From Tsukamurella sp. M9C (GTDB lineage Bacteria > Actinomycetota > Actinomycetes > Mycobacteriales > Mycobacteriaceae), in NCBI RefSeq assembly GCF_020169415.1, contig NZ_JAIULG010000012.1:1-64000 (forward strand): DNA of 64,000 nt. The letters run 5' to 3'. Below, in pieces: positions 53,442-63,730 of the stretch. Under the pieces are notes generated by a model, which saw only the letters and a list, made by a program, of their open reading frames with translations, ran no database searches and was not told where the DNA came from. Within the stretch, counting starts at the first letter, position 1. Each line of letters begins with the position of its first letter. The translations under genes and the position numbers were made by a program.

Positions 53442-54188
53442 TCAGGACAGCGCGAAGACCACCGTCACCGTCACGGTGAGCGACTGCTCGCCGGACTCGA
53501 TCGGCACGGGTGCGGCGGCGACGCCCGGAGCGGAGTCGGGGGCCGAGAACTGCCGGGTCGTGGTGGGCCGGGCGGACGCGCCCTCGGTGACCGTGCGGAC
53601 CTCGCCGAGCTTGCCGCCCGAGAGCTTCGCGTACTGCTCGGCGCGGGACTTGGCCTCCGCGAAGGCCTTGTCGCGGGCCGTCGCCTTGAGGGCGGAGTCG
53701 TTCTCGATGTCGAAGCCGACCGAGCTGATCCGGGTCGCGTCGCCGCCGGCGGTCGCGAGGTCGCCGAGCAGCTTCGACGCGGTCTCCAGCTTGCGGACCT
53801 TCACCGTGAGCGACTGCGTCGCCTCGTAGGAGGTGATCTGCCGGTCGGTGCCGTAGCGGGGATTGACCCGCACGTTCGCGGTGGCGACGTCCTTCTTGTC
53901 GACGCCGTTGGCGCCGGCCGCGTCGATCACCTTCTGCGCGCTCGCCGAGGCGTCGTTGAGCGCGGTCGTCACGTCGCCCGCCTGGTGCTGGACCGCCAGC
54001 TCCACGGTGAGGACGTCCGGCTTGCCGGAGGCGTCGCCGGTGCCGACGGCCGTGATCTCGCGCGGGGAGTCGTTGGAGGTGCTCGACGACCCGCACGCCG
54101 TCACTGACCCGACGGTGAGTGCGACCGCGACCGCGGCCGCCCCCGCGATGCGCGCGCGTCGTGCCACAGTGGATTTCGTCTTCGCCAT
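53442..54188 (-). CDS. SIMPL domain lipoprotein
   Basis: 248 residues. A signal peptide ends in SVTAC with Cys32, a lipobox. The SIMPL (DUF541) domain follows: ITAVGTGDASGKPDVLTVELAVQHQAGD through VTVTVVFALS. Related proteins form outer ring-like assemblies or have no known role. The next gene upstream encodes a second SIMPL protein without a signal peptide. It ends 15 bp after the hemW stop (convergent). Confidence 0.86.
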   Translation of the reverse strand: MAKTKSTVARRARIAGAAAVAVALTVGSVTACGSSSTSNDSPREITAVGTGDASGKPDVLTVELAVQHQAGDVTTALNDASASAQKVIDAAGANGVDKKDVATANVRVNPRYGTDRQITSYEATQSLTVKVRKLETASKLLGDLATAGGDATRISSVGFDIENDSALKATARDKAFAEAKSRAEQYAKLSGGKLGEVRTVTEGASARPTTTRQFSAPDSAPGVAAAPVPIESGEQSLTVTVTVVFALS

Positions 54189-54255
54189 GGTCCCCACGGT
54201 GCCAGGGCGCGACAGTGACCGCAGCGGATCGCCACTTACCGCAACGAACGGACGG

Positions 54256-54891
54256 TTAGACCAACTCCCATTCGACGGTGACCCGCGCGGTGACGTGGCG
54301 CTCGCCCGCCTCCATGGCGGGGCCGCCCGCGGGGGCCGCGGCGACGGACTTCGCCGCGAAGTGCACCTCGGCCCGCGGACCCGCCGCCGACGGGTCGTCG
54401 GAGATGGAGAGCACCGCGCCGAGGGCGTCGCCCGACAGCGCGGCGTACTGCTCGGCCTGTGCCCTCGCGTCCGCGAACGCGGCCTCGCGGGCCGCGGCGG
54501 CGGGGGCGGCACCGTCGGACAGGGCGAAGGTGACGGACTGGATCCGGGCCGCGTCGCCCGCGGCGGAGGCGGCGGCCTGCAGGACCGCGGCGGCGTCGCC
54601 GACGGTACGGATGGTGACGGTGAGCGACTCGTTGGCGGCGTAGCCCTCCAGCCGGCGGTCCTCCCAGGGGCCCGTCTCGACGGCCTGCAGGCCCACGTTC
54701 GACGTGGCGACGTCGCCGTCGGCCACCCCTGCCCCGCGGACCGCGGAGACCACCGCGCGGGCGGCCTCGCCCGCACCGGAGAAGGCGCCGGCCACGTCGG
54801 CCGCGCGGAACTCCACGCCGATCCGGGCGATGACGACGTCGGGGGTCGCGGTGGCGATGCCGGACCCGGTCAGGCGGATGATGCGCGACAT
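54256..54891 (-). CDS. SIMPL domain protein, cytoplasmic form
   Basis: 211 residues. [33 protein letters not shown] and the closing [12 protein letters not shown] match the SIMPL/DUF541 pattern, as in the neighbouring lipoprotein. It has no signal peptide or lipobox, so it may stay inside the cell. The two genes look like an old tandem duplication with different targeting. GGACTCCCC precedes the ATG, a weak ribosome site. Confidence 0.84.
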   Translation of the reverse strand: MSRIIRLTGSGIATATPDVVIARIGVEFRAADVAGAFSGAGEAARAVVSAVRGAGVADGDVATSNVGLQAVETGPWEDRRLEGYAANESLTVTIRTVGDAAAVLQAAASAAGDAARIQSVTFALSDGAAPAAAAREAAFADARAQAEQYAALSGDALGAVLSISDDPSAAGPRAEVHFAAKSVAAAPAGGPAMEAGERHVTARVTVEWELV

Positions 54892-54902
54892 GGGGAGTCC
54901 TC

Positions 54903-55256
54903 TCAGTCCTGGCGGGCGTGCTTGCCGTGCCTCCCCGAGGATGCCGGACGCGGCGGAGTGCCGGGTGGGAGCGCGTGCACGCGGCAGTGCAGCACCTCGC
55001 GGCCGCGCAGCGCGGACCGCACGGCGCGGTGCAGTCCGTCCTCGAGGTAGAGGTCGCCGTTCCACTCGACCGCGTGTGGGAACAGGTCGCCGTAGAAGGT
55101 GGAGTCCTCGGAGAGCAGGCGGTCCAGCGCCAGCACCGTCGTGGTGGTGACGATCGCGCTCAGCCGCACCTGTTGCGGCGGGATCTGCGACCAGTCGCGG
55201 GCGGTGAGGCCGTGATCGGGGTACGGCTTCCCGTCGAGTACGCCCTTGAAGATCAC
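54903..55256 (-). CDS. Conserved mycobacterial protein, ParB-like segment (Rv2375 family)
   Basis: 117 residues. The block [28 protein letters not shown] ... [25 protein letters not shown] resembles the DGxHR motif of ParB/Srx-like domains, which bind nucleotides. I recall a close relative at the same place in M. tuberculosis (Rv2375). The tail after residue 95 is basic and unlike relatives. The GTG at 55256 has TAGAGT 6 nt upstream on the minus strand, so it is likely leaderless. It diverges from hrcA. Confidence 0.77.
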   Translation of the reverse strand: MIFKGVLDGKPYPDHGLTARDWSQIPPQQVRLSAIVTTTTVLALDRLLSEDSTFYGDLFPHAVEWNGDLYLEDGLHRAVRSALRGREVLHCRVHALPPGTPPRPASSGRHGKHARQD

Positions 55257-55316
55257 GGCTCGACTCTAGCCCGCGTAAGCTGGACATTCGAAGTTCACAC
55301 TCGAAAGGACGGCGCG

Positions 55317-56351
55317 ATGTCGACGACGGAGGACCGGCGCTTCGAGGTGCTCCGGGCGATCGTGGCCGACTACGTCGAGACGCAGGAGCCCGTCGGCTCG
55401 AAGGCCCTGGTGGACCGGCACCAGCTGGGCGTCTCCAGCGCGACGGTCCGCAACGACATGGCGGTCCTCGAGGCCGAGGGCTACATCACGCAGCAGCACA
55501 CCAGCTCGGGGCGCATCCCCACCGAGAAGGGCTACCGGCAGTTCGTCGACCGGATCGCGCAGATCAAGCCGCTGTCCTCGGCCGAGCGCCGCGCCATCCT
55601 CCAGTTCCTGGAGACCGGCGTCGACCTCGACGACGTGCTGCAGCGGTCGGTGCGGCTGCTGGCCCAGCTCACTCGGCAGGTCGCGGTCATCCAGTACCCG
55701 GTGCTCAGCTCCGCGCGGGTGCGCCACCTCGAGGTCGTCGCGCTCGCACCCACGCGCCTGCTGCTCGTGGTCATCCTCGACTCGGGCCGCGTCGAGCAGC
55801 GGCTCGTCGAGCTGGGCGGCCCCGCCTCCGACGAGGACCTCTCCCGGCTGCGCGAGCTGTTCGGCGCCGCCGTGCACGGCAAGCTGATCCCCGACGCCTC
55901 GATGGGCGTCGCTGACCTGGCGCCGCTCGCGCCGCGGGACCTGCGCGATGCCGTGATCCGGGTGTCGACGGTGCTCGTCGAGACCCTTGTCGAGCGCGCC
56001 GACGACCGGCTGGTGCTGGGCGGCACCGCGAACCTCACCCGGAACGCCTCGGACTTCGACGCCGTCTCCGGCTCCCTGCGCAGCGTGCTCGAGACGCTGG
56101 AGGAGCAGGTGGTGGTCCTCAAGCTGCTCACCGCGCGGCAGCAGCCGGGCATGGTCTCGGTGGCGATCGGTTCGGAGACGCAGGACGAGAACCTGCGCGG
56201 CGCGTCCGTCGTCTCCACCGGGTACGGCGCGCCCGGTGCGGTCTTCGGCGGGCTCGGCGTGCTGGGGCCCACCCGCATGGACTACCCGGGCACGATCGCC
56301 TCCGTCGCCGCGGTCGCGCGGTACGTCGGCGAGGTGCTCGGGGAGCGCTGA
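55317..56351 (+). CDS. hrcA: Heat-inducible transcription repressor HrcA
   Basis: 344 residues. The N-terminal winged helix is [67 protein letters not shown]; the C-terminal GAF-like domain ends with [27 protein letters not shown]. HrcA represses groE-type genes through CIRCE sites and is helped by GroEL. No CIRCE was seen in this window. A -10 TAAGCT (55276-55281) and the ribosome site GAAAGGA lie upstream. It is followed by dnaJ, the normal actinobacterial order. Confidence 0.95.
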   Translation: MSTTEDRRFEVLRAIVADYVETQEPVGSKALVDRHQLGVSSATVRNDMAVLEAEGYITQQHTSSGRIPTEKGYRQFVDRIAQIKPLSSAERRAILQFLETGVDLDDVLQRSVRLLAQLTRQVAVIQYPVLSSARVRHLEVVALAPTRLLLVVILDSGRVEQRLVELGGPASDEDLSRLRELFGAAVHGKLIPDASMGVADLAPLAPRDLRDAVIRVSTVLVETLVERADDRLVLGGTANLTRNASDFDAVSGSLRSVLETLEEQVVVLKLLTARQQPGMVSVAIGSETQDENLRGASVVSTGYGAPGAVFGGLGVLGPTRMDYPGTIASVAAVARYVGEVLGER

Positions 56352-56487
56352 TGCCCGTCCGCGCATGATTCGCGGCGGGGTGACCTGCGCGAATGGTCCG
56401 ATCGGGCGGTGTGGTGGAATCATGGGTTGAGCGCGGTCCGATCAGGTCCGCTGACTGTCGCCGATTTCGTTAGAGGGTTTCGCAGAC

Positions 56488-57651
56488 GTGGCACGTGATT
56501 ACTACCGCATCCTCGGGGTCGATTCGAAGGCCTCCGACCAGGAGATCAAGCGCGCGTACCGCAAGCTCGCCCGCGAGCTGCACCCCGACGTGAACCCCGA
56601 CGACGCGGCGCAGGAGAAGTTCCGCGACGTCTCCGACGCCTACGAGGTGCTCAGCGACCCCGAGAAGCGGCGCGTCGTGGACATGGGCGGCGACCCGCTG
56701 GACAGCTCGCCCGGCGGCGGCGGCTTCGGCGGCGGGGGCTTCAGCGGCTTCGGCGGTGGCGGCCTGGGCGACGTCTTCGAGGCCTTCTTCGGAGGCGGCA
56801 TGGGCGGCGGACGGGGCCCGCGCGGCCGGGTCCGCGAGGGCAACGACGCGCTGATCCGCATGGAGCTGGACCTCGACGAGTGCGCGAACGGCGTGAGCCG
56901 CGAGCTGACCGTCGACACCGCGATCCTCTGCGACAAGTGCCAGGGCGCCGGTACCGAGGGCGACAGCAAGCCGTCGACGTGCCCCACCTGCCACGGCGCG
57001 GGCGAGGTCCAGTCCGTGCAGCGGTCCTTCCTCGGCCAGGTCATGACCTCGCGGCCGTGCCCCACCTGCTCGGGTGCCGGCGAGGTCATCGAGAACCCCT
57101 GCAGCAAGTGCAGCGGCGACGGCCGCGTGCGCACCCGCCGCAACCTCACCGTGAAGATCCCCGCCGGCGTCGGCGACGGCATGCGCGTGCGCCTCGCGGG
57201 GCAGGGCGAGGTCGGCCCCGGCGGCGGCCCCGCCGGCGACCTCTACGTCGAGGTCACCGAGACCGAGCACGAGTACCTCACCCGCGACGGCAGCACGCTG
57301 CACGTCACCGCGCGGGTGCCGATGTTCGACGCGGCACTGGGCGCCGAGGTCACGGTGCCCACCGTCATCGACGGCGAGCTCACCGTCGAGGTGACCCCCG
57401 GCACCCAGACCGGCGACACCAAGGTGCTGCGCGGCCACGGCATGCCGCAGGTCAACTCGCAGGTGCGCGGCAACCTCGTCGTGCACTTCGACGTGGCCGT
57501 CCCCGCGCGGCTGGACAAGAAGCAGACCGAGAAGCTGCGCGAGCTCAAGGCGCTCTTCCCGGGCGAGGGCCCGCACGCCGCCCGTCGCGGCGGCCAGGAC
57601 CAGGGCGGCGGCATCTTCTCCCGCCTGCGCGACACCTTCGCCGGACGGTAG
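56488..57651 (+). CDS. dnaJ: Chaperone DnaJ (hrcA-linked copy)
   Basis: 387 residues. The J domain has HPD at residues 32-34; a Gly-rich stretch (about 72-115) follows. Four CxxCxGxG zinc motifs are present ([32 protein letters not shown]). It stimulates DnaK ATPase and holds unfolded proteins. The position after hrcA marks it as the DnaJ2 type. The start is GTG 56488. The next gene begins 6 nt after the stop. A direct repeat lies in the hrcA-dnaJ gap. Confidence 0.95.
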   Translation: MARDYYRILGVDSKASDQEIKRAYRKLARELHPDVNPDDAAQEKFRDVSDAYEVLSDPEKRRVVDMGGDPLDSSPGGGGFGGGGFSGFGGGGLGDVFEAFFGGGMGGGRGPRGRVREGNDALIRMELDLDECANGVSRELTVDTAILCDKCQGAGTEGDSKPSTCPTCHGAGEVQSVQRSFLGQVMTSRPCPTCSGAGEVIENPCSKCSGDGRVRTRRNLTVKIPAGVGDGMRVRLAGQGEVGPGGGPAGDLYVEVTETEHEYLTRDGSTLHVTARVPMFDAALGAEVTVPTVIDGELTVEVTPGTQTGDTKVLRGHGMPQVNSQVRGNLVVHFDVAVPARLDKKQTEKLRELKALFPGEGPHAARRGGQDQGGGIFSRLRDTFAGR

Positions 57652-57657
57652 CCGCAG

Positions 57658-58434
57658 GTGGCGGCCACCGTCTTCCTCGCGGAGTCGCTGCCCGCGCCGG
57701 GGGAGGAGTACCTCCTCGCCGGCGACGAGGGCCGGCACGCCGCGGCCGTGCGGCGAGTCCGCACGGGCGAGGAACTCGTCCTCTCCGACGGTGCCGGCGG
57801 CTTCGCCCGGTGCACCGCGATCGCGGTCGGCAAGGCCGACGTGACGGTGCGCTGCGCCGAGACCTGGACGGTGCCCCCCGCGTCGCCGCGCGTGGTGCTG
57901 GTGCAGGCGCTGCCGAAGTCCGATCGGTCCGAGCTGGCGGTCGAGCTCGCCACCGAGGCGGGGATCGACGCGATCATCCCGTGGCAGGCGTCCCGCTGCG
58001 TCTCCCGGTGGGACGGTGGCGGGTCCGGCGGCAAGGGCTCCGGCAAGGCCGAGAAGGGCGTCGCCCGGTGGCGCGCCGTGGCCCGCTCGGCCGCGAAACA
58101 AGCACGGCGAGCGTACGTTCCAGAGGTCCACGACCTGGTGACCACGCGGGAACTCGTTCCGTTACTCACCAGTATGGATGCGAATGTAGTTGTCTTGCAC
58201 GAGGGTTCGGCGGTCCCTTTCGGTGAGGTTGACTTCTCAGTAACCGGAACCATCGTTATCGTGGTGGGGCCGGAGGGCGGAATCAGCCCCGAGGAACTGG
58301 ATGCCCTGGTCGGGATGGGTGCGCAGCCCGCGCTCCTCGGCCCGACGGTGCTGCGGACCTCCACCGCGGCCGCCGTCGCCCTGGGTGCTCTGGGAGTGAT
58401 GACCGACAGATGGTCCGGCACGCCGCCGGACTGA
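57658..58434 (+). CDS. rsmE: 16S rRNA m3U1498 methyltransferase RsmE
   Basis: 258 residues with an N-terminal PUA-like domain (VFLAESLPAPGEEYLLAGDEGRHAAAVRRVRTGE) and a C-terminal SPOUT knot domain ending in IVIVVGPEGGISPEELDAL and LGPTVLRTSTAAAVALGAL. It methylates U1498 of 16S rRNA. An unusual Gly/Lys-rich insert (DGGGSGGKGSGKAEKG) lies before the SPOUT core. The start codon is GTG 57658, 6 nt after dnaJ. Confidence 0.93.
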   Translation: MAATVFLAESLPAPGEEYLLAGDEGRHAAAVRRVRTGEELVLSDGAGGFARCTAIAVGKADVTVRCAETWTVPPASPRVVLVQALPKSDRSELAVELATEAGIDAIIPWQASRCVSRWDGGGSGGKGSGKAEKGVARWRAVARSAAKQARRAYVPEVHDLVTTRELVPLLTSMDANVVVLHEGSAVPFGEVDFSVTGTIVIVVGPEGGISPEELDALVGMGAQPALLGPTVLRTSTAAAVALGALGVMTDRWSGTPPD

Positions 58435-58491
58435 TCGACCGGACCGGCGCGGTGCCGGCCGGCGGCTGGGACGAAGGAGTGCTCGGACACG

Positions 58492-59211
58492 ATGGCGCGT
58501 CGCATCTTCTACGGCAGCGAGGAATCGCAGCACGGGCACTTCTACCCGGGCGACGCCGACAAGCCCCTGATCACCCTGGTGCACGGCGGCTACTGGCGGA
58601 ACCTGTACTCGATGACGATGGAGTCGAAGGTCGCCAAGGACCTCAACGACCGCGGCTACCCGGTGTGGAACGTCGAGTACCGCCGCGTCGGCGAGCCGGG
58701 GGTGGTGTGGCCGATCCTCGGCGACGACGTGCTCGCGGCGATCGACTACGGCACCGACAAGCTGGCCAAGGGCGCCGGGCACATCGTGGCCGCCCACAGC
58801 GCCGGCGCCACCCTGGCCGTCTGGGCCGCCGCGCAGCGCCCGGACCTGCTGGGCGTGATCTCCCGCGGCGGCGTCCTCGACCTCATCGAGCGCGGCGACG
58901 GCGACCAGTCGATGCGCCTGCTGTTCGACCTCGCGCCCAACGCCAACCAGCGGCTCATCAAGCGGACCTTCGCGCAGGCCAGCCCTGTCGCGGCGATGCC
59001 CTTCACCACCCGTGTGCGCGCCCTGCACGGCCGGCTCGACGAGCAGGTGCCCTACCAGCTGTCCGAGTGGTTCCTCTCGCAGGCGCAGGAGAACGGCATG
59101 GACGCGACGCTCACGATGATCGAGGGCGAGGGCCACGACGACTTCCTCGAGCCCGGCTCGAAGGGGCACAAGGCGACGCTCGCGGCGATCGAGGAGCTCG
59201 CCGCGCGGTGA
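58492..59211 (+). CDS. Alpha/beta hydrolase, kynurenine formamidase-like
   Basis: 239 residues. The oxyanion HGGYW motif (LVHGGYWRNLYS), the nucleophile elbow AHSAGA and the His in GEGHDDFLEP define an alpha/beta hydrolase close to arylformamidases. The predicted Asp lies near RALHGRLDEQVPY. It should hydrolyse ester or amide bonds of small molecules; the substrate is unknown. It begins 57 nt after rsmE. GAAGGAG lies upstream of the ATG. Confidence 0.85.
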   Translation: MARRIFYGSEESQHGHFYPGDADKPLITLVHGGYWRNLYSMTMESKVAKDLNDRGYPVWNVEYRRVGEPGVVWPILGDDVLAAIDYGTDKLAKGAGHIVAAHSAGATLAVWAAAQRPDLLGVISRGGVLDLIERGDGDQSMRLLFDLAPNANQRLIKRTFAQASPVAAMPFTTRVRALHGRLDEQVPYQLSEWFLSQAQENGMDATLTMIEGEGHDDFLEPGSKGHKATLAAIEELAAR

Positions 59212-59335
59212 CCCGCCGCGGTGCGGGATCCGCCCCCGGCGAAACCCACGGGCCTTCCGAGGGTGAGCGGTACTAAACTGGGCGTATCCGCACCGTCAGG
59301 CGCGGTCACCGCCGAGACAAGGATTGACGCACCGC

Positions 59336-60382
59336 GTGCCAGACCCCACCAGTTCCGACAGCCCCGCCCAGGCCGTGACGCCGGCGCGGTCCACCGTCGA
59401 GATCCCCATCGAGCTGACCTTCGGTCTTCTCGGCCCCGCGGACGCGAACCTCCGAGCGCTGGAGAACGTGCTCGACGCGGACGTCCACGCCCGCGGCAAC
59501 GTGATCACCCTGTCCGGCCGCCCCGCCGACGTCGCACTGGCCGAGCGGGTCGTCGCCGAGCTGCTCGCCGCCGTGCGCAGCGGCGTCGCCGTGAGCCCCG
59601 AGGAGGTGCGCCGGTCCGTCGGCATGATGACCGACGGTTCCGGCGAGTCGCCGGCCGAGGTGCTCACCCTCGACATCATCTCCCGTCGCGGGAAGACGGT
59701 GCGCCCCAAGACCGTCAACCAGAAGAAGTACGTCGACGCGATCGACGAGCACACCATCGTCTTCGGCGTGGGCCCCGCGGGCACCGGCAAGACCTACCTC
59801 GCGATGGCCAAGGCCGTGCAGGCGCTGCAGTCCAAGCAGGTCAGCCGGATCATCCTCACCCGCCCCGCGGTGGAGGCGGGCGAGCGGCTCGGCTTCCTGC
59901 CGGGCACCCTGAACGAGAAGATCGACCCGTACCTGCGCCCGCTCTACGACGCGCTGCACGACATGATGGATCCCGAGGCGATCCCGAAGCTCATGGCCGC
60001 CGGCGTGATCGAGGTCGCGCCGCTGGCGTACATGCGCGGCCGGACGTTGAACGACGCGTTCATCATCCTCGACGAGGCGCAGAACACCACCGCCGAGCAG
60101 ATGAAGATGTTCCTCACCCGCCTCGGCTTCGGCTCGAAGATCGTGGTCACCGGCGACGCGACGCAGGTCGACCTGCCGGGCGGCGCCACCAGCGGCCTCC
60201 GCGCCGCGGTGGGCATCCTGCGCGGCATCGACGACATCCACATCTCCGAGCTGTCCAGTGCCGACGTGGTGCGGCACCGCCTGGTCGCCGAGATCGTGGA
60301 CGCCTACGCCCAGTTCGAGGAACAGCTCGAAGCCACCAAGCGCCCGCAGTTGGGCGCGCGACGCATCCCGGGACGCCGATGA
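59336..60382 (+). CDS. phoH: PhoH family ATPase
   Basis: 348 residues. An N-terminal KH-like region ([35 protein letters not shown]) precedes the ATPase core: Walker [15 protein letters not shown], Walker [12 protein letters not shown] and ITRP-type segment [18 protein letters not shown]. PhoH with YbeY and Era acts in ribosome and RNA handling. GTG 59336 follows AAGGA; a TTG at 59324 is less likely. The stop overlaps ybeY (ATGA). Confidence 0.93.
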   Translation: MPDPTSSDSPAQAVTPARSTVEIPIELTFGLLGPADANLRALENVLDADVHARGNVITLSGRPADVALAERVVAELLAAVRSGVAVSPEEVRRSVGMMTDGSGESPAEVLTLDIISRRGKTVRPKTVNQKKYVDAIDEHTIVFGVGPAGTGKTYLAMAKAVQALQSKQVSRIILTRPAVEAGERLGFLPGTLNEKIDPYLRPLYDALHDMMDPEAIPKLMAAGVIEVAPLAYMRGRTLNDAFIILDEAQNTTAEQMKMFLTRLGFGSKIVVTGDATQVDLPGGATSGLRAAVGILRGIDDIHISELSSADVVRHRLVAEIVDAYAQFEEQLEATKRPQLGARRIPGRR

Positions 60383-60918
60383 GCATCGAATTCGCCAACG
60401 AGTCGGGCTTCGACGTCGACGAGGCGGAGGTCGTGGCGGTGGCCGCGTTCGCCATCGCCGCGATGGACGTGCACCCGGGCGCCGAGCTGAACATGCTCGC
60501 CGTCGACCTCGACACCATGGCCGATCTGCACGTGAAGTGGATGGACCTGCCCGGCCCCACCGACGTCATGAGTTTCCCGATGGACGAGCTGACCCCGGGC
60601 GGCCGCCCGGACATGGTCGAGGCCGGCCCCGCGACGCTCGGCGACATCGTGCTGTGCCCGCAGTTCGCGGCGGAGCAGGCGACCGCCGCCGGGCACTCCA
60701 CCGGCCACGAGCTCAACGTGCTCACGGTGCACGGCGTGCTCCACCTGCTGGGCTTCGACCACGCCGAGCCCGACGAGGAGCGTGAGATGTTCGCGCTCCA
60801 GGACAGCATCCTCGCCGAGTACTACGCGCAGCAGCGCGACCAGGAGCGGCGCGCCCGCCAGTCCGCGCGCGACGAGAAGCTGCTCGGCCGCACCGGCTTC
60901 CTGGGGCGGCGGGACTGA
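60379..60918 (+). CDS. ybeY: rRNA maturation endonuclease YbeY
   Basis: 179 residues. The zinc motif is [11 protein letters not shown] (H118, H122, H128). YbeY trims 16S rRNA and takes part in ribosome quality control. It overlaps phoH by 4 bp and is followed 2 nt later by the CBS-domain gene. The C-terminal tail is basic ([20 protein letters not shown]). Confidence 0.94.
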   Translation: MSIEFANESGFDVDEAEVVAVAAFAIAAMDVHPGAELNMLAVDLDTMADLHVKWMDLPGPTDVMSFPMDELTPGGRPDMVEAGPATLGDIVLCPQFAAEQATAAGHSTGHELNVLTVHGVLHLLGFDHAEPDEEREMFALQDSILAEYYAQQRDQERRARQSARDEKLLGRTGFLGRRD

Positions 60919-60920
60919 GC

Positions 60921-62243
60921 GTGTCCTCGTCGATCCTGCTGATCGTCGGCGTCGTGGCCCTGGTCTTCCTGGGCGGTCTGTTCGCGGCGATCGATTCCGC
61001 CCTGATCACGGTGTCCCCGGCGCGCGTCGAGGACCTGGTGGAGGAGGGCCGTCCGGGTGCGAAGCGCCTCCAGCGCGTCCTCGTCAACCGGCCCCTCTAC
61101 GTCAACCTCGTGGTGCTCCTGCGCACCGCGTGCGAGGTCCTGGCCACCGTCCTCGTCTTCCTCGTGCTCGACCGCTACCTGTCCACGGTGTCGACGGCGG
61201 TCGTCACCGCGGCCGTGATGACGGTGGTCAGCTACGTCCTGATCGGCGTCGGGCCGCGCACCCTCGGCCGGCAGCACGCGTACACGCTGGGCTGCTCGGC
61301 CGCGGTGGTGCTGCAGGCGATCGCGATCCTCATGGGCCCGATCACCCGCCTGCTGATCCTGCTCGGTAACGCCATCACGCCCGGCCGCGGCTACCGCAAC
61401 GGCCCGTTCGCCACGGAGGTCGAGCTTCGCGAGCTCGTCGATCTCGCGCAGCAGCGCGGCGTGGTGGACGAGGACGAGGGCAAGATGATCCAGTCCGTCT
61501 TCGAGCTCGGCGACACCGCCGCGCGCGAGGTCATGGTGCCGCGCCCCGAGATGGTGTGGATCGAGGCCGACAAGTCCGTCTCGCAGGCCACCCGGCTCGC
61601 GGTCCGCTCCGGGCACTCCCGCATCCCCGTCATCGGGGAGAACGTCGACGACGTGCGGGGCGTCGTCTACCTCAAGGATCTCGTCGCCCTGCCCGACGGT
61701 GCCGATCGCCACGCCATCGAGGTGGGCCGCATGGCCCGCCCGGCGGTCTTCGTGCCCGACTCGAAGCCCGTCGACGCGCTGCTGCGCGAGATGCAGCACA
61801 CCAACAACCACATGGCCGTCCTGGTCAACGAGTACGGCTCCATCGCCGGCCTCGTGACCATCGAGGACGTGCTGGAGGAGATCGTCGGCGAGATCACCGA
61901 CGAGTACGACTCCGGCGAGGTCGCGCCGGTGGAGGAGCTCGGCGACGGGGTGTTCCGGGTGTCCGCCCGGCTCGACCTGGAGACGCTCGGCGAGCTCTTC
62001 GACAAGGAGATCGAGGAGGACGAGGTCGACACCGTCGGCGGCCTCCTCGGCCTGGCGCTGGGCCGCGTGCCCCTGCCGGGCTCGGAGGTCGAGGCGCACG
62101 GACTGCTGCTGGAGGCCGAGGGCGCCACCGATCGCCGCGGCCGGGTGCGGATCTCCACGGTCCTGGTGCGCAGCGCCGACGGCGAGGAGGCGGCACCGTC
62201 GGACGACGACGCGACCGCGAACGACGAGAAGGAGCCCGCGTGA
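60921..62243 (+). CDS. CNNM/CorC-type transporter-like protein with CBS domains
   Basis: 440 residues. An N-terminal DUF21/CNNM membrane domain (about 1-180) has four hydrophobic segments; two CBS repeats ([20 protein letters not shown] to [48 protein letters not shown]) and a CorC/HlyC C-terminal domain follow. Such proteins are called hemolysins but probably export or sense Mg2+. It starts with GTG, 2 nt after ybeY, and overlaps the next gene (GTGA). The same gene order is found at Rv2366c. Confidence 0.9.
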   Translation: MSSSILLIVGVVALVFLGGLFAAIDSALITVSPARVEDLVEEGRPGAKRLQRVLVNRPLYVNLVVLLRTACEVLATVLVFLVLDRYLSTVSTAVVTAAVMTVVSYVLIGVGPRTLGRQHAYTLGCSAAVVLQAIAILMGPITRLLILLGNAITPGRGYRNGPFATEVELRELVDLAQQRGVVDEDEGKMIQSVFELGDTAAREVMVPRPEMVWIEADKSVSQATRLAVRSGHSRIPVIGENVDDVRGVVYLKDLVALPDGADRHAIEVGRMARPAVFVPDSKPVDALLREMQHTNNHMAVLVNEYGSIAGLVTIEDVLEEIVGEITDEYDSGEVAPVEELGDGVFRVSARLDLETLGELFDKEIEEDEVDTVGGLLGLALGRVPLPGSEVEAHGLLLEAEGATDRRGRVRISTVLVRSADGEEAAPSDDDATANDEKEPA

Positions 62244-62563
62244 CCGAGACATCCGACGAGGACCGCAAGCTGGTGACCCTCGCGCGCGGCGCGATGGCCC
62301 GGGCGGGCGCCGCGCACGGCGCCGCGGTCCGGGACCTCGACGGCCGCACGTACGCCGGGGCGCCCGTCGCCCTGACGTCCCTGACGCTGACGGGGCTGCA
62401 GGTGGCCGTCGCGACGGCACTGAGCTCCGGTGCCGAGGGCTTCGAGGCGGCAGTGCTGGTCGGCGGCGTCGACGGATCCGATGCCGGCGTCGCGGCGATG
62501 CACGAGGTGACGCCGGACGCTCCGGTGTCGTTGTTCGATGAGCGTGGAGAGGCCCGCCCGTGA
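62240..62563 (+). CDS. Cytidine deaminase-like protein lacking catalytic residues
   Basis: 107 residues. [33 protein letters not shown] keeps the fold pattern of the cytidine deaminase core. The zinc and proton-shuttle residues (H/C-A-E and PCxxC) are absent, so catalysis is unlikely. The mycobacterial relative lies in the same place (Rv2365c). The GTG overlaps the upstream stop and its own stop overlaps the era start. It is likely a structural or regulatory relic. Confidence 0.8.
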   Translation: MTETSDEDRKLVTLARGAMARAGAAHGAAVRDLDGRTYAGAPVALTSLTLTGLQVAVATALSSGAEGFEAAVLVGGVDGSDAGVAAMHEVTPDAPVSLFDERGEARP

Positions 62564-63504
62564 CCGAAGAGATCCAGACGCCCGAGGACTTCCGGTCCGG
62601 GTTCGTGTGCTTCGTGGGACGGCCCAACACGGGCAAGTCCACGCTGACCAACGCGCTGGTCGGGACCAAGGTGGCGATCACCAGCTCGCGGCCCCAGACC
62701 ACCCGCTCGACGATCCGCGGCATCGTCAACCGGCCGGACTGCCAGCTGGTGCTCGTCGACACCCCGGGCCTGCACCGCCCGCGGACCCTGCTCGGGCAGC
62801 GCCTGAACGACCTCGTGCGGGACACCTACTCCGAGGTCGACATGATCTGCCTGACGATCCCGGCGGACGAGAAGATCGGCCCCGGCGACAAGTTCATCCT
62901 CGATCAGGTGCGGCACATGGCGCCCCGCACGCCGCTGATGGGCGTGGTCACCAAGATCGACAAGGTGGGCCGCGACAAGGTCGCCGAGCAGCTCCTGGCG
63001 GTGTCGAAGTTCCTCGGCGAGAACAGCGATGTGATCCCGGTGTCGGCGACGTCGGGGGAGCAGGTCGAGGAACTGGTGCAGCTGCTGGCCTCGAAGATGA
63101 AGCCGGGCCCCGCGTTCTACCCGGACGACGAGATCACCGACACCGACGACGACACGATGATGGCCGAGCTCATCCGCGAGGCCGCGCTCGAGGGCGTCCG
63201 CGACGAGCTGCCGCACTCGCTGGCCGTCGTGATCGAAGAGGTCGTCGAGCGGGAGAAGACGCCCGCGCAGGAGAAGACCGGCAAGCCCGGCCTCCTCGAG
63301 GTGCACGCACTGCTCTACGTCGAGCGGAGCTCGCAGAAGGCGATCATCATCGGCAAGGGCGGCGCCCGCCTCAAGGCCGTCGGCACCGCCGCCCGCGGCG
63401 AGATCGAGAAGCTGCTGGGCCGGAAGGTCTTCCTGTCCCTGCACGTGAAGATCGCCAAGGACTGGCAGCGCGACCCGAAGCAGCTGGGGCGCCTGGGCTT
63501 CTAG
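62560..63504 (+). CDS. era: GTPase Era
   Basis: 314 residues. G1 GRPNTGKST (residues 20-28), G3 DTPGL and G4 TKID are present; a C-terminal KH domain holds IIIGKGGARLKAVGTAARGEIEKLLGRKVFLSLHVKI. Era binds the 16S rRNA 3' end and supports small-subunit assembly. Unlike some mycobacterial Era proteins, the KH domain is intact. It closes the phoH-ybeY-CNNM-deaminase-like-era operon and overlaps a convergent small gene by 4 bp. Confidence 0.95.
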   Translation: MTEEIQTPEDFRSGFVCFVGRPNTGKSTLTNALVGTKVAITSSRPQTTRSTIRGIVNRPDCQLVLVDTPGLHRPRTLLGQRLNDLVRDTYSEVDMICLTIPADEKIGPGDKFILDQVRHMAPRTPLMGVVTKIDKVGRDKVAEQLLAVSKFLGENSDVIPVSATSGEQVEELVQLLASKMKPGPAFYPDDEITDTDDDTMMAELIREAALEGVRDELPHSLAVVIEEVVEREKTPAQEKTGKPGLLEVHALLYVERSSQKAIIIGKGGARLKAVGTAARGEIEKLLGRKVFLSLHVKIAKDWQRDPKQLGRLGF

Positions 63505-63710
63505 GCGCCCAGAAGGCGCCGCCACCAAGGCCGACGGTCCCGTACCGGGAACTCCAGATCCAGCTCGCCGGGATCGTCGGTGAGGCCGTTCGCGAAGGCT
63601 TCGAGGCGCTCGGGGACCGGGGCGCCCAGCACTCGGTACCCCACGACCGCAGTTCGGGCGGCTGCGCGGCGCCGGAGCATGGCAAGATCGCTGGCCGACA
63701 TGGTTCTCAT
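63501..63710 (-). CDS. Small basic protein, 69 residues, unknown
   Basis: The frame has a strong AGGAGG ribosome site 6 nt before the ATG at 63710. The product is rich in Arg and Ala with a helical start (SASDLAMLRRRAAARTAVVG) and ends with WWRRLLGA. No membrane segment or known domain is seen. It follows the minus-strand membrane gene by 20 nt and shares 4 bp with the era stop. Confidence 0.68.
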   Translation of the reverse strand: MRTMSASDLAMLRRRAAARTAVVGYRVLGAPVPERLEAFANGLTDDPGELDLEFPVRDRRPWWRRLLGA

Positions 63711-63730
63711 CGCTCGCCTCCTGCCGACGG

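Noticed and set aside
55261-55316. CIRCE element or LexA box before hrcA
   Set aside because: TTCGAA and TCGAA occur, but neither the CIRCE inverted repeat nor the mycobacterial SOS box pattern is met.
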